From positions 179,277,825 through 179,341,824 of the forward strand of contig NC_050096.1 in NCBI RefSeq assembly GCF_902167145.1: a stretch of DNA of 64,000 nucleotides, written 5' to 3'. The position numbers were made by a program, and so were the translations under genes. Each line of letters begins with the position of its first letter. Position 1 is the first letter of the stretch. Positions 33,864-46,269 of the stretch are shown here, piece after piece. The DNA comes from Zea mays (taxonomy: Eukaryota > Streptophyta > Magnoliopsida > Poales > Poaceae). The notes under the pieces were generated by a model, which saw only the letters and a program-made list of their open reading frames with translations, was not told the DNA's origin and made no database searches.

Positions 33864-35272
33864 TGTAGGAAACGGGTGACGCCTAAGAGGGGGGTGAATT
33901 AGGACTTCTAAAACTTTTACTAAACTAGGCCACAATTAAATCCCTAGAGCAAAACCTATGCAAATAATCAAAACTAGAATGTGCAAACTAGGTTTTTCTA
34001 AGTGTTGCTATCTCTACCGCAAAGGCTAAGTTTCAATCTACACTAAATAAGTATGACTACAAGATTGAAACTTAAATGCTTAATATAAATGCGGAATGTA
34101 AAGAGCTAAGTAGAGAAGCAAACTCTCGTGGATGACGCTGGTATTTTTACCGAGGTATCCGGAACCACGCAAGGTCCCGACTAATCCTCGTTGGTGCCCC
34201 TACGCAAAGGGAAGCCCACGCGAGGGCCAAGCACCACGGTCGAGTAACTCCGTAGAGAGCCACGGGCCTTCTCCACGCGCAAGTGGTGCTCCGCTTCCGG
34301 CTCCTCTCGGACGCTCCCCGCCGTCTCCACTATCGAGCTTCCGGCCGAAACGCCGCGGGCCTCGTTCCCTCCGGTACACGGTGGCGGCCGTGACACAAAC
34401 GCGGTTGTCACGGTCTCGCAAGACTCTCGCCCCACTCGGTACAATTACAACGACTCACACAAGAGCCGAGGGGTTGTGTGGTTTTACAAAACTCACTCAA
34501 CTAACTAGGGTTCACCTAGAGCAAGCGCTAAAGCGGTCTAACTAACCTAAGCACTTCACAAAGCACCTACGCTAATCACCGAGTGATTCTATTAAGCACT
34601 TGGGTGTTTGAGCTCTTGGAAATATGCACTATGTGTCTTGGTATGTTGCTTGGGCTCTCACACTTGAGAATGGCCGGTTGGGGTGGTATTTATAGCCTCC
34701 ACACCCCAACTAGCTGTTGGACAGAAAGCAACAGCTTTCTGTCGTCGGGTGCACCGGACAGTCCGGTGCACCACCGGACATCTACTGTGCAGTGTCCGGT
34801 GCACGCCACGTCAGCCGACCGTTGGCGCCTGTAGCAGTCGACCGTTGGATCCGACCGTTGCCGTCTGCCCGTGGCACACCGGACAGTCCGGTGCACACCA
34901 GACAGTCCGGTGCTACAGCCAGAGAGCGCCTGTCTGTGGCCTCTCTGCGCAGACTGTCCGGTGCCACATCGGACAGTCCGGTGCACACCGGACATCAATG
35001 TCCGGTGCGCCACCAGGCGCTGGCTGACAGCCCATTTCTTGGATTCCTTTGCTGATTTCTTTGGGCTTCTTTTGTTCTTGAGTATTGGACTCATATGCAT
35101 CTTTTTATGTCTTCTTTTGAGGTGTTGCATCCTCATTGCCTTGGTCCAATTCTCTTTGCATCCTGTGAACTATAATTATAAACACTAGCAAACATATTAG
35201 TCCACAGGTTGTGTTAATCATCAAACACCAAAACTCAATTGACCAAAAGGCCTGGGGTCCATTTTCCTTACA
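33864..35272 (-). repeat. 3' LTR of element C
   Basis: Begins tgtaggaaacgggtgacg and ends ccttaca, followed by the conserved tctccccctttttgg. By eye it differs from the 5' LTR at about 20 positions and has one more palindrome unit near 34970-34995. Confidence 0.92.
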
Positions 35273-36667
35273 ATCTCCCCCTTTTTGGTGCTTGATGACA
35301 ACACAACCAAAGCAAGCAAATAATACAAGTATTTGAATTAAAATATGCAATCTACTTGCTAAGATGCATGATTATCCCCACAATGTGAAATTATGGACTT
35401 AAGCCTCCCCCTAACTCCATAATTCACTTACTTCCTATTTTTGGACCAGATAACCAAAACCACTGGAAAACCCATTTGTAGATGTAAAATTTTAAATTGG
35501 TGGTGTTTGGTGTTTGATATAGTTTTCATTGCTTTGGTCCCTAAACTTCTCCCCCTTTGGCATCAACCACCGAAAAGGAAGACAATAAAAGCATGTAGGA
35601 AGTAAATAAAAGCTTGCCCTCAACAAGAATTGTATCAAATGATATCACAAGAAGGATATTAAATTGAACCGTATGAATGATACCAGTTGAAATGATTATT
35701 CCCACTAAATGAGTGTTCTCTTTAGAAAGATGTTTCTCCCCTTTTTAGAGATGAAGAAATACTCCCCCTGACAGAGATCCTCTACTTAGGAAAAAGCATG
35801 TGAAAATTAGAGGTGCAAGACAAGATTTGAAAAGACTAACTTCCCTTATGCATAGGTAACAGAATATGAGTTAACTACTTATTCATTTTTGCAACATGGA
35901 AGCATATGATATGAAATATAGTCTAATCAAATTTAGGAGAAGACATGTAAATGATACTGAATGTAGTCTCAAAAGATACCAATTGAAAGTCAATGGTGAG
36001 CTTGAGAGATCTTGGAGATTTTGCAGTGGAAGATTGTTGTCTTTCTCCGGAGACTTCATTTTCCTTACAATGAGACTATCACATGAAATAGACTTGAAAA
36101 GTTGTTAGTCTCAAAGTGTTAGATTATAGAGTAACCTCCCCCTAAAGGTGTGCATACAGGTTTTGAATACTTGTAGGAGACATGCACTTTGATTAGATAT
36201 CAAGAGGGGCAAATTATCTATAATCCTAACTTTGGCACATATAAGTTAAATGATACAACTTGTAGAAATCAAAATTTTCAATTGATGCATCATTTACTAT
36301 GGAGTGATATAAAAGCTATGTGTCGTGCTTAAATAAATATTTTAAGCCATGTAGGTTTGCTTAAGTATATGAATTAAAAGCAAGCAATCCTACCATATGA
36401 TTTACCTAGTATGCATGATTTTAAACAAAAGTACATAACAAATGTAATACTAGGCAAGAAAGGTAAACTAGATAAAAGGTAAATAGATACGCATATCTAA
36501 AAACGAAGAATACAATAAAACTAGTTACCTTAGTCATGGGTGGGAAATTTGGGTCCGAAATTTTTACTAACCCACTTGGCAAGTATACTTGATCCAATAT
36601 GATGTATCCCATGATATACATCCCAATTTTGCCAAGTCTCCAAATTTCCCGATGACCTTTGGTCCAC
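35273..36667 (-). other. Non-coding 3' region of element C
   Basis: No coding frame. Minus-sense purine tracts occur near 35274, 35406, 35551, 35731, 35762 and 36128. This is the same arrangement as in elements A, B and D although the surrounding sequence differs. Confidence 0.75.
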
Positions 36668-38773
36668 TCACTTCCCTTTCGGGATCCAAACCTTCTTGAT
36701 GCTTTTCATGGTTGAAATTATCTCCTTTGGCACCCAGATGCGTTTGGCCCCTTTTTCTTTGTTGGCTTGCTTGTTGGCCTTGATTGCTATCACCTTTCCG
36801 TTCTTTTTCTTCTTGATCAAATATGGTGTAGCATCCTTTTTGTTCACCTTTTTGATGTAAGTGTTGGAGATTTTGCTCGATGGCTTTTGCTTGAGCTTTT
36901 GCCTTTGTTTATCCCCGGTCATCGCCTTGCATTGGAAAGACTTGTGGCCTTCCTTGTGGCATAGCCTACAAATCACAGTTTCTCCCTCTACAGGCTTGTT
37001 CACTCCCGCAGTGGTGTTATCCTGTGGAGGTTGGATTTGTTTGGCTTTGCCTTTCTTGTCATACAAAGCCTTGCCAAGGCGAGCCACTTCTTGCTTTAAT
37101 TGTTCATTTTCCTTTGCAAGCTCATCCGAACATGTCTCTACAACAATATTCTCAACAACGACTTGGTTGCAGGTGTGAGAATCATCAATTAAATCAAAGC
37201 AGGAAGTAGAAGCATCTTTCTTAATTATTTCAGGTATTTCAACTAAAGATGCTGCTGGGGTGCTACCAATGTTTTCTAGCTTAGTAGTTAGCTCATTATT
37301 GTGAATGCTAAGAATTTCCATTTTCTCTAGCAAATTTTCAATAGCTTTTTGGGAGCTAGCTAACTTAGCTTTCAATTTTTCATTCTTTTTAATAAGACTA
37401 TCATCGGTAGCAGTGGATGGAGCACTAGATTCTAATAGCTCAATTTTAGTTGATAGCTCACTATTTAAGTTTGCAAAAGTTTCAAATTTTTCTAGCAAAC
37501 CTTTGTAATCATTTTGAGAGCTAACCAACTTATTTTTCAAAGTTTTAAGTTGAGCTTTTTGCTTAGTGCAAACATCCTGAAAAAATTCTACGGCTTCCGC
37601 AAGCTCATCTAGAGAGGGCTTTCCCTCACCTTCATCATCACTACTACTTTCATCACAAGAGGATGGAATGCTTTTGTTACCTCTTGCCATAAGGCATTTG
37701 TGTGATGACCGTGATGATCGTGATGAGGACCGATGGCTGCGCGTCCTTGGAGGTTCATCTTCACTTGAAGAATCATTCCAAGTTCTAACACTTGTTAGCG
37801 TCTTGCCTTTGCTCCTCTCCTTTTTGGGTTTGGCCATATTTGGACAGTTGTCCCTGAAGTGGCCCTTCTCCCCACATGCGAAGCATCCTCTCTTCCTTTG
37901 CTTTTTCCTGTCAATGTTAAAGAGAAGATCCTCGACCTGCAGGGGCACACCCATTAGATTAATCTTGCGGATCATCCTCATTACCTTTCCGACGCGTCAG
38001 ATTGTTTCTTCGTCCTTGGAGGATGATGTGCATGGTTGATTATCTTCATCATCATCACTTTCTTCTTCTTTCTCTTCTTCACTTGAGGAACTTGGAGTGG
38101 GAGCCTTCTTTTTGCTCTTCCTTTCATCACATGCAAAAGCATATGGTCTTGAGGAAGTTGGCTCCTCTCCCCGACTCATTTTTCGCGACATCTCAAAGGC
38201 CGCGATTTTCCCAATCACAATGGTCGGGGTCATGTTGCTCAAGTCCTCCATGTTGTGAAGGATGGTGATGATGCTCCCATATCTTTGTTGTGGTAGCAGG
38301 GAGATAATCTTCCTCACAATGTCCGCATCACCTAGCTTATTAATGCCAATAGAGTTGAGCTCATTGATTATTAGATTCAAACGAGAATACATGTCTCTAA
38401 CAAGCTCATCATCTTTCATAGCAAAAGAATTATACTCATTTAAGACTAGGCAATGTTTTTGCTCACGGACATTGGATGTGCCGTCATGGAGCTCATGCAA
38501 TTTTAGCCAAATCTCATTAGCAGTTTTTAAGGTAAATACTTGGTTAAAAATATCCATGCTAAGAGATTCATACAAGCAATTTTTGGCTCTAGCATTTAAA
38601 TGAATTTCTTTTTCCTCACTCGTGGTGGGTTTCTCGAGATTCTTGAGGGGTTTCATCCCATCACGAGTGACTCTCCAAACACCTAGATCAACGGCCTCTA
38701 GGTAACAAGCCATTCTAGCACTATAATATGGGAAGTTAGTGCCGTCGAAGTGTGGTGGCCTATGGGTATCCAT
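36668..38773 (-). pseudogene. Gag-type gene of element C with one in-frame stop
   Basis: A 702-codon frame starts MDTHRPPHFDGTNFPYYSARM and carries a UBN2-type Gag domain, an acidic serine-rich linker, and a TGA at 37997-37999 after residue 258. It resumes in the same frame, so only this one codon interrupts it. Beyond it are a CCHC knuckle (CFACGEKGHFRDNC), a serine/arginine-rich patch, a long coiled coil, a second knuckle (CRLCHKEGHKSFQC) and a lysine-rich end with paired WVPK/WIPK motifs. The stop is probably a C-to-T change. No pol follows. Confidence 0.88.
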
Positions 38774-38840
38774 CCCTTCCTCTAAAAAGCGTCGACTCTT
38801 TTAGCGGTGAAGCTAAAGTGTTTCAAATGAGCCAAACCGG

Positions 38841-38852
38841 CCTCTGATACCA
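38841..38852 (-). other. Primer-binding site of element C
   Basis: The minus strand reads TGGTATCAGAGG two bases inside the 5' LTR, matching the initiator tRNA-Met type. Confidence 0.88.
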
Positions 38853-38854
38853 CT

Positions 38855-40245
38855 TGTAGGAAACGGGTGACGCCTAAGAGGGGGGTGAATTAGGACTTCT
38901 AAAACTTTTACTAAACTAGGCCACAATTAAATCCCTAGAGCAAAACCTATGCAAATAATCAAAACTAGAATGTGCAAACTAGGTTTTGTCTAAGTGTTGC
39001 TATCTCTACCGCAAAGGCTAAGTTTCAATCTACACTAAATAAGTATGACTACAAGATTGAAACATAAATGCTTAATATAAATGCGGAATGTAAAGAGCTA
39101 AGTAGAGAAGCAAACTCTCGTGGATGACGCCGATATTTTTACCGAGGTATCCGGAACCACGCAAGGTCCCGACTAATCCTCGTTGGTGCCCCTACACAAA
39201 GGGAAGCCCACGCGAGGGCCAAGCACCACGGTCGAGTAACTCCGTAGAGAGCCACGGGCCTTCTCCACGCGCAAGTGGTGCTCCGCTTCCGGCTCCTCTC
39301 GGACGCTCCCCGCCGTCTCCACTATCGAGCTTCCGGCCGAAACGCCGCGGGCCTCGTTCCCTCCGGTACACGGTGGCGGCCGTGACACAAACGCGGTTGT
39401 CACGGTCTCGCAAGACTCTCGCCCCACTCGGTACAATTACAACGACTCACATAAGAGCCGAGGGGTTGTGTGGTTTTACAAAACTCACTCAACTAACTAG
39501 GGTTCACCTAGAGCAAGCGCTAAAGCGGTCTAACTAACCTAAGCACTTCACAAAGCACCTACGCTAATCACCGAGTGATTCTATTAAGCACTTGGGTGTT
39601 TGAGCTCTTGGAAATATGCACTATGTGTCTTGGTATGTTGCTTGGGCTCTCACACTTGAGAATGGCCGGTTGGGGTGGTATTTATAGCCTCCACACCCCC
39701 AACTAGCCGTTGGACAGAAAGCAGCAGCTTTCTGTCGTCGGGTGCACCGGACAGTCCAGTGCACCACCGGACATCTACTGTGCAGTGTCCGGTGCACGCC
39801 ACGTCAGCCGACCGTTGGCGCCTGTAGCAGTCGACCGTTGGATCCGACCGTTGCCGTTTTCCCGTGGCACACCGGACAGTCCGGTGCACACCGGACAGTC
39901 CGGTGCTACAGCCAGAGAGCGCCTGTTTGTGGCCTCTCTACGCAGACTGTCCGGTGCCACACCGGACACCAATGTCCGGTGCGCCACCAGGCGCTGGCTG
40001 ACAGCCCATTTCTTGGATTCCTTTGCTGATTTCTTTGGGCTTCTTTTTTTCTTGAGTATTGGACTCCTATGCATCTTTTTATGTCTTCTTTTGAGGTGTT
40101 GCATCGTCATTGCCTTGGTCCAATTCTCTTTGAATCCTGTGAACTATAATTATAAACACTAGCAAACATATTAGTCCACAGGTTGTGTTAATCATCAAAC
40201 ACCAAAACTCAATTGACCAAAAGGCCTGGGTCCATTTTCCTTACA
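38855..40245 (-). repeat. 5' LTR of element C
   Basis: 1391 bp with the same termini as the 3' copy. Minus-sense TATA box (TATAAATA) at 39679-39686. It lacks one palindrome-containing unit relative to the 3' LTR near 39955. Confidence 0.92.
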
Positions 40246-42250
40246 GCAGCATAGGCTAATAATATACGGATGGACTCAAGCCTAGCTATGGGTGCATAGG
40301 TTTCACCAAAATCCAAACCTTCGACTTGGGAGTATCCCTTGGCCACAAGTCGAGCTTTGTTCCTTGTCACCACACCATGCTCATCTTGCTTGTTGCGGAA
40401 GACCCACTTGGTTCCTACAACATTTTGGTTAGGACGTGGAACTAAATGCCATACCTCATTCCTAGTGAAGTTGTTGAGCTCCTCTTGCATCGCCATCACC
40501 CAATCCGAATCTTGAAGTGCTTCCTCTACCCTGTGTGGCTCAATAGAGGAAACAAAAGAGTAATGCTCACAAAAATGTGCAACACGAGATCGAGTGGTTA
40601 CCCCCTTATGAATGTCGCCGAGGATGGTGTCGACGGGGTGATCTCGTTGGATTGCTTGGTGGACTCTTGGGTGTGGCGGCCTTGGTTCTTCATCCTCCTT
40701 GTCTTGATCATTTGCATCTCCCCCTTGATCATTGTCGTCATCTTAAGGTGGTTCATCTCTTTGATCTTCTCCTTTATCAACTTGAGCCTCATCCTCATTT
40801 TGAGTTGGTGGAGATGCTTGCATGGAGGAGGATGGTTGATCTTGTGCGTTTGGAGGCTCTTCGGATTCCTTAGGACACACATCCCCAATGGACATGTTCC
40901 TTAGCGCGATGCATGGAGCCTCTTCTTCACCTATCTCATCAAGATCAACTTGCTCTACTTGAGAGCCGTTAGTCTCATCAAACACAACGTCACAAGAAAC
41001 TTCAACAAGTCATGAGGACTTGTTAAAGACTCTATATGCCCTTGTGTTTGAATCATATCCTAGTAAAAAGCCTTCTACTGTCTTAGGAGCAAATTTAGAT
41101 TTTCTACCTCTTTTAACAAGAATAAAGCATTTGCTACCAAAGACTCTAAAATATGAAATATTGGGCTTTTTACCGGTTAGGAGTTCGTATGATGTCTTCT
41201 TGAGGATTTGGTGTAGATATAACCGGTTGATGGCGTAGCAAGCGGTGTTAACCGCCTCAGCCCAAAACCGATCTGGCGTCTTGTATTCATCAAGCATGGT
41301 TCTTGCCATGTCCAGTAGAGTTCGATTCTTCCTCTCCACTACACCATTTTGTTATGGGGTGTAGGGAGAAGAGAACTCATGCTTGATGCCCTCCTCCTCA
41401 AGGAAGCCTTCAATTTGAGAGTTCTTGAACTCCATCCCGTTGTCGCTTCTTATTTTCTTGATCCTTAAGCCGAACTCGTTTTGAGTCCGTTTCAAGAATC
41501 CCTTTAAGGTCTCTTGGGTTTGATATTTTTCCTGCAAAAAGAATACCCAAGTGAAGCGAGAATAATCATCCACAATAACTAGACAATACTTACTCCCGCC
41601 GATGCTTGTGTAAGCTATCGGGCCGAATAGATCCATGTGTAGGAGCTCCAGTGGCCTGTCAGTCGTCAAGATGTTCTTGTGTGGATGATGAGTGCCAACT
41701 TGCTTTCCGGCTTGGCATGCGCTACAAATCCTGTCTTTCTCAAAATGAACATTTGTTAGTCCTAAAATGTGCTCTCCCTTTAGAAGCTTATGAATATTCT
41801 TCATTCCAACATGAGCTAGTCGGCGGTGCCAGAGCCAACCCATGTTAGTCTTAGCAATTAAGCAAGTGTCGAGTTCAGCTCTATCAAAATCTACTAAGTA
41901 TAGCTGACCCTCTAACACTCCCTTAAATGCTATTGAATCATCACTTCTTCTAAAGACAGTGACACCTATATCAGTGAATAGACAGTTGTAGCCCATTTGA
42001 CATAATTGCGAAACAGAAAGCAAATTGTAATCTAGTGAATCAACAAGAAAAACATTGGAAATGGAATGGTCAGAAGATATAGCTATTCTACCCAAACCTT
42101 TGACCAAACCTTGGTTTCCATCCCCGAATGTGATAGCTCGTTGGGGATCTTGGTTTTTCTCGTAGGAGGAGAACATCTTCTTCTCCCCCGTCATGTGGTT
42201 CGTGCACCCGCTATCGATGATCCAACTTGTGCCCCCGGATGCATAAACCT
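40246..42250 (-). pseudogene. Element A pol: protease, integrase and start of RT
   Basis: On the minus strand the protease shows WIIDSGCTNHMTG near 42200-42235. Integrase follows with its HHCC finger (WHRRLAHVG .. ICSACQAGK) and the first two acidic residues (MDLFGP, KIRSDNG). A TAA at about 41352 interrupts it where the family has Gln before QNG. The third acidic residue (VVERKNR) lies just after. Further stops occur near 41010 and 40743 in the linker. The RT N-terminus ([28 protein letters not shown]) is cut at LLAYAA by element C. The pieces belong with 32619-33863. Confidence 0.88.
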
Positions 42251-42261
42251 ACAAAACAATT

Positions 42262-44934
42262 TTAGTTCTTGAATTTAGGTACCCAAACGGTTTTGGGTCC
42301 TTTGGCATTAGAAACAAGAACTTTGGGTACCCAAACACAAGTCTTTGACCCCTTGTGTTTGCCCCCAACAAACTTGGCAACTACCTTGCCGGATTTGTTA
42401 GTTAAAACATATGATGCATCAAAAGTTTTAAATGAAATGCTATGATCATTTGATGCACTAGGAGTTTTCTTTCTAGGCAACTTAGCACGGGTTGGTTGCC
42501 TAGAGCTAGATGTCTCACCCTTATACATAAAAGCATGGTTAGGGCCAGAGTGAGACTTCCTAGAATGAATTCTCCTAATTTTGCTCTTAGGATAGCCGAC
42601 AGGGTACAAAATGTAGCCCTCATTATCCTGAGGCATGGGAGCCTTGCCCTTAACAAAGTTAGACAATTTCTTAGGAGGGGCACCAAGTTTGACATCGTCT
42701 CCCCTTTGGAAGCCAATGCCATCCTTGATGCCAGGGCGTCTCCCACTACAGAGCATACTTCTAGCGAATTTAAATTTTTCATTATCTAAGTTATGCTCGG
42801 CAATTTTAGCATCTAATATTGCTATATGATCATTTTGTTGTTTAATTAAAGCCATGTGATCATGAATAGCATCAACATCAATATCTCTACATCTAGTACA
42901 AATAGTGACATGCTCAATGGTAGATGTAGAGGGTTTGCAAGAATTAAGTTCAACAATCTTAGCACGTAATATATCATTTTTATCTCTAAGATCGGAAATT
43001 GTAACATTGCAAACATCAAAATCTTTAGCCTTAGCAATCAATTTCTCATTCTCATTTCTAAGGCTAGCAAGAGAAACATTCAACTCATCAATCCTAGCAA
43101 GTAAATCAACATTATCATCTCTAGGATTGGAAGTTGAAACATTACAAACATGTGAATCAACCTTAGCTAGCAAATTAGCATTCTCATTTCTAAGGTTGTT
43201 AATGGTCTCATGGCAAGTGCTTAGCTCACTAGACAATTTTTCACATTTTTCAACTTCTAGAGCGTAAGCATTTTTAACCTTAACATGCTTCTTATTTTCT
43301 TTAATAAGGAAGTCTTCTTGAGAGTCCAAGAGATCATCCTTCTCATGAATAGCACTAATCAATTCATTTAATTTTTCTTTTTGTTGCATGTTTAGGTTGG
43401 CAAAAAGAGCGCGCAAGTTATCCTCCTCATTGCTAGCATCATCCTCATCACTAGAGGTTTCATATTTAGTGGAGGATCTTGATTTTACCTTCTTCTTTTT
43501 GTTGTCCTTGGCCATGAGACACTTGTGGCCGACGTTGGGGAAGAGAAGTCCCTTGGTGACGGCGATGTTGGCGGTGTCCTCGTCGGAGGAAGAGTCGGAG
43601 GAGCTTTCCTCGGAATCGCATTCGCGGCACACATGGGCATCGCCGCCCCTCTTCTTGTGGTACCTCTTCTTTTCTCTTCTCTTGCCCTTCTTGTCGTCGC
43701 CCCTGTCACTGTCACTAGATAGTGGACATTTTGCTATAAAATGACCGGGCTTACCACATTTGTAGCATACTTTCTTGGAGCGGGGCTTGTAGTCTTTCCC
43801 CCTCCTTTGCTTGAGGATTTGACAGAAGCTCTTGATGATGAGCGCCATCTCCTCGTTATCGAGCTTGGAGGCATCGATGGGTGTTCGGCTTGGAGTAGCC
43901 TCCTCCTTCTTTTCTTCCGTCGCCTTGAATGCGACCGGTTGTGCTTCGGACGTGGAGGGGCCGTCAAGCTCGTTGATCTTCTTTGAGCCTTTGATCATCA
44001 ACTCAAAGCTCACAAAATTACCTATAACTTCCTCGGGGGTCATTTGTGTATATCTAGGATTACCACGAATTAATTGAACTTGAGTAGGGTTAAGGAAAAC
44101 AAGTGATCTTAGAATAACCTTAACCACTTCGTGGTCATCCCATTTTTTGCTCCCGAGGTTGCGCACTTGGTTCACCAAGGTTTTGAGCCGGTTGTACATG
44201 TCTTGTGGCTCCTCCCTTGGTGAAGACGGAAGCGACCGAGCTCCCCCTCGATCGTTTCCCGTTTGGTGATCTTGATCACCTCATCTCCTTCGTGCGCGGT
44301 CTTTAGCACATCCCAAATCTCCTTGGCGCTCTTCAACCCTTGCACCTTGTTATACTCCTCTCGACTTAGAGAGGTGAGGAGTATAGTGGTGGCTTGGGAG
44401 TTGAAGTGCTCGATTTGGGCCACTTCGTCCACATCATAATGTTCATCCCCCTACGGATGGTACCTGTACACCAAACTCAACAACATCCCATATACTTTTG
44501 TGGAGTGAGGTTAGGTGATATCGCATCATATCACTCCACCTAGCATAATCTTCACCATCAAACGTTGGTGGTTTGCCTAATGGGACGGAAAGTAAAGGTG
44601 TATGTTTGGGAATGCGAGGGTAGCGTAGGGGGATCTTACTAAACTTCTTGCGCTCATGGCGCTTAGAAGTGATGGACGGCGCGTCGGAGCCGGAGGTCGA
44701 CGTTGATGAAGTGTCAGTCTCGTAGTAGACCACCTTCCTCATCCTCTTGTGCTTGTCGCCTCTCCGATGCGACTTGTGGGAAGAGGATTTCTTCTCCTTC
44801 CCCTTCCCTTTGTTGGAGGAGTTTTTCTTCTCCTTCCTCTTGTTGCGGGACTCTTCCGATGAAGTCGACCCGTGGCTTGTAGTGGGCTTGTCGCCGGTCT
44901 CCATCTCCTTCTTGGCGTGATCTCCCGACATCAC
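42262..44934 (-). pseudogene. Element A gag, frameshifted
   Basis: Three overlapping minus-strand frames make one Sirevirus Gag. The segment 44443-44934 has a lysine/serine-rich N-terminus and the PPTFDGEDYARWSDMMRYHL start of the Gag domain; 44172-44432 continues it (EIWDVLKTAHEGDE). The longest part, 42262-44199, has the rest of the domain, a CCHC knuckle (CYKCGKPGHFIAKC), an acidic/serine stretch and a long coiled coil, and closes with paired WVPK motifs. Frame changes lie near 44445 and 44205. Gag would form the particle; the lesions make this copy defective. Confidence 0.88.
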
Positions 44935-44965
44935 TTCGAGCGGTTAGGCTCTAATGAAGCACCGG

Positions 44966-44977
44966 GCTTTGATACCA
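44966..44977 (-). other. Primer-binding site of element A
   Basis: The minus strand reads TGGTATCAAAGC two bases inside the 5' LTR, one base different from the common TGGTATCAGAGC. Confidence 0.85.
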
Positions 44978-44979
44978 AT

Positions 44980-46264
44980 TGAAAGTTGCCTAAAGGGGGG
45001 TGAATAGGGCGAAACTGAAATTTACAAATATAATCACAACTACAAGCCGAGTTAGCGTTAGAAATAATAATGAGTCCGAGAGAGGGCGCAAAACAAATCG
45101 CAAGTGAATGAAGAGTGTGACACGCGGATTTGTTTTACCGAGGTTCGGTTCTCGCAAACCTACTCCCCGTTGAGGAGGCCACAAAGGCCGGGTCTTTTTC
45201 AACCCTTTCCCTCTCTCAAACGGTCCCGCGGACCGAGTGAGCTTCTCTTCTCAAATCAACCCGGGAACAAAACTTTCCCACAAGGACAACCACACAATTG
45301 GTGTCTCTTGCCTCGGTTACAAATGAGTTTATGATCACAAGAACAAATGAGAAAGAAAGAAGCAATCCAAGCGCAAGAGCTCAAAAGAACACAACAAATC
45401 TCTCTCGCTAATCACTAAAGCCTTGTGTGGAATTGGAGAGGATTTGATCACTTGGGTGTGTCTTGTATTGAATGCCTAGCTCTTGTAAGTGGTTGAGAAG
45501 TGGAAAACTTGAATGCAATTGAATGTGGGGTGGTTGGGGGTATTTATAGTCCCAACCACCAAACTAGCCGTTGGGGTGGAGGCTGTCTGTCGCATGGTGC
45601 ACCGCACAGTCCGGTGCACACCGGACAGTCCGGTGCGCCAGCCACGTCACCCGAACGTTAGGGTTCCGACCGTTGGAGCTATGACTGCTAGGCCCGCCTG
45701 GATGTCTAGTGGCGCACCGGACATGAACTGTAGAGTGTCCGGTGCGCCTGTTCGCGCGTGCCTGACTTCTACGTGCTCTGGCACGCATTTAATGCGCCTG
45801 CAGGTGACCGTTGGCGCCGAAGTAGCCGTTGCCCCGCTGTCACACCGGACAGTCCGGTGTACACCGGACATGTCCGGTGAATTATAGCGGACTAGCCGTT
45901 GCGAATTCCCGAAGCTGGCGAGTTCAGAGTCGCGTCCCCTTGGAGCACCGGACAGTCCGGTGAATTATAGCGCGGCGGCTCTGAGTTTTCCCGAAGGTGA
46001 GGAGTTCAGCGCGTGGAGAACCCTGGTGCACCGGACATGTCCGGTGGTGCACCAAACAGTCCGGTGCGCTAGACCAGCATGCCTTCGGTTGTCCCTTGCT
46101 CCTTTTGTTGAACCCTTTACTTGGTCTCTTTATTGGCTTATTGTGAACCTTTGGTACCTGTATAACTTATAGACTTGGGCAAACTAGTTAGTCCAATTAT
46201 TTGTGTTGGGCAATTCAACCACCAAAATCATTTAGGAAATAGGTGTAAGCCTAATTCCCTTTCA
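44980..46264 (-). repeat. 5' LTR of element A
   Basis: 1285 bp. In plus orientation it runs tgaaagttgcctaaagg to ..aattccctttca, and target site ccgct follows. Minus-sense TATA box at 45541-45548. The same LTR is rebuilt from 21621-22282 plus 31183-31806. Confidence 0.92.
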
Positions 46265-46269
46265 CCGCT

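Larger units (their letters stand above)
33864..40245 (-). mobile_element. Gag-only Sirevirus-like element C, inserted in the RT of A
   Basis: The 6382-bp element is flanked by gtagc (33859-33863) and gcagc (40246-40250), a 5-bp target duplication with one C-to-T change. LTRs are 1409 and 1391 bp, starting TGTAGGAAAC and ending ..TTTCCTTACA. Inside are a PBS, a Gag-type frame with one stop, and a 1.4-kb non-coding stretch with purine tracts. No pol is present. Its LTR sequence is unlike that of A and B apart from the CACCGGACAGTCCGGTG clusters. Confidence 0.92.
21621..46264 (-). mobile_element. Copia element A (Sirevirus, Ji/Opie-like), host of B and C
   Basis: Bounded by identical target duplications ccgct (21616-21620, 46265-46269). 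On the minus strand the order is 5' LTR (44980-46264), PBS, gag (42262-44934), protease-integrase-RT-RNase H, a non-coding stretch with purine tracts, and the 3' LTR (21621-22282 plus 31183-31806). Without its two guests it is about 9.4 kb. The LTR start TGAAAGGGAATTAGGC and the PPT next to CTCCCCCTTTTTGG are those of the maize Ji/Opie group of Sireviruses. By eye the LTRs differ at about 30 positions in 1.27 kb, the highest value in the window. Frameshifts and stops make it inactive. Confidence 0.92.
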
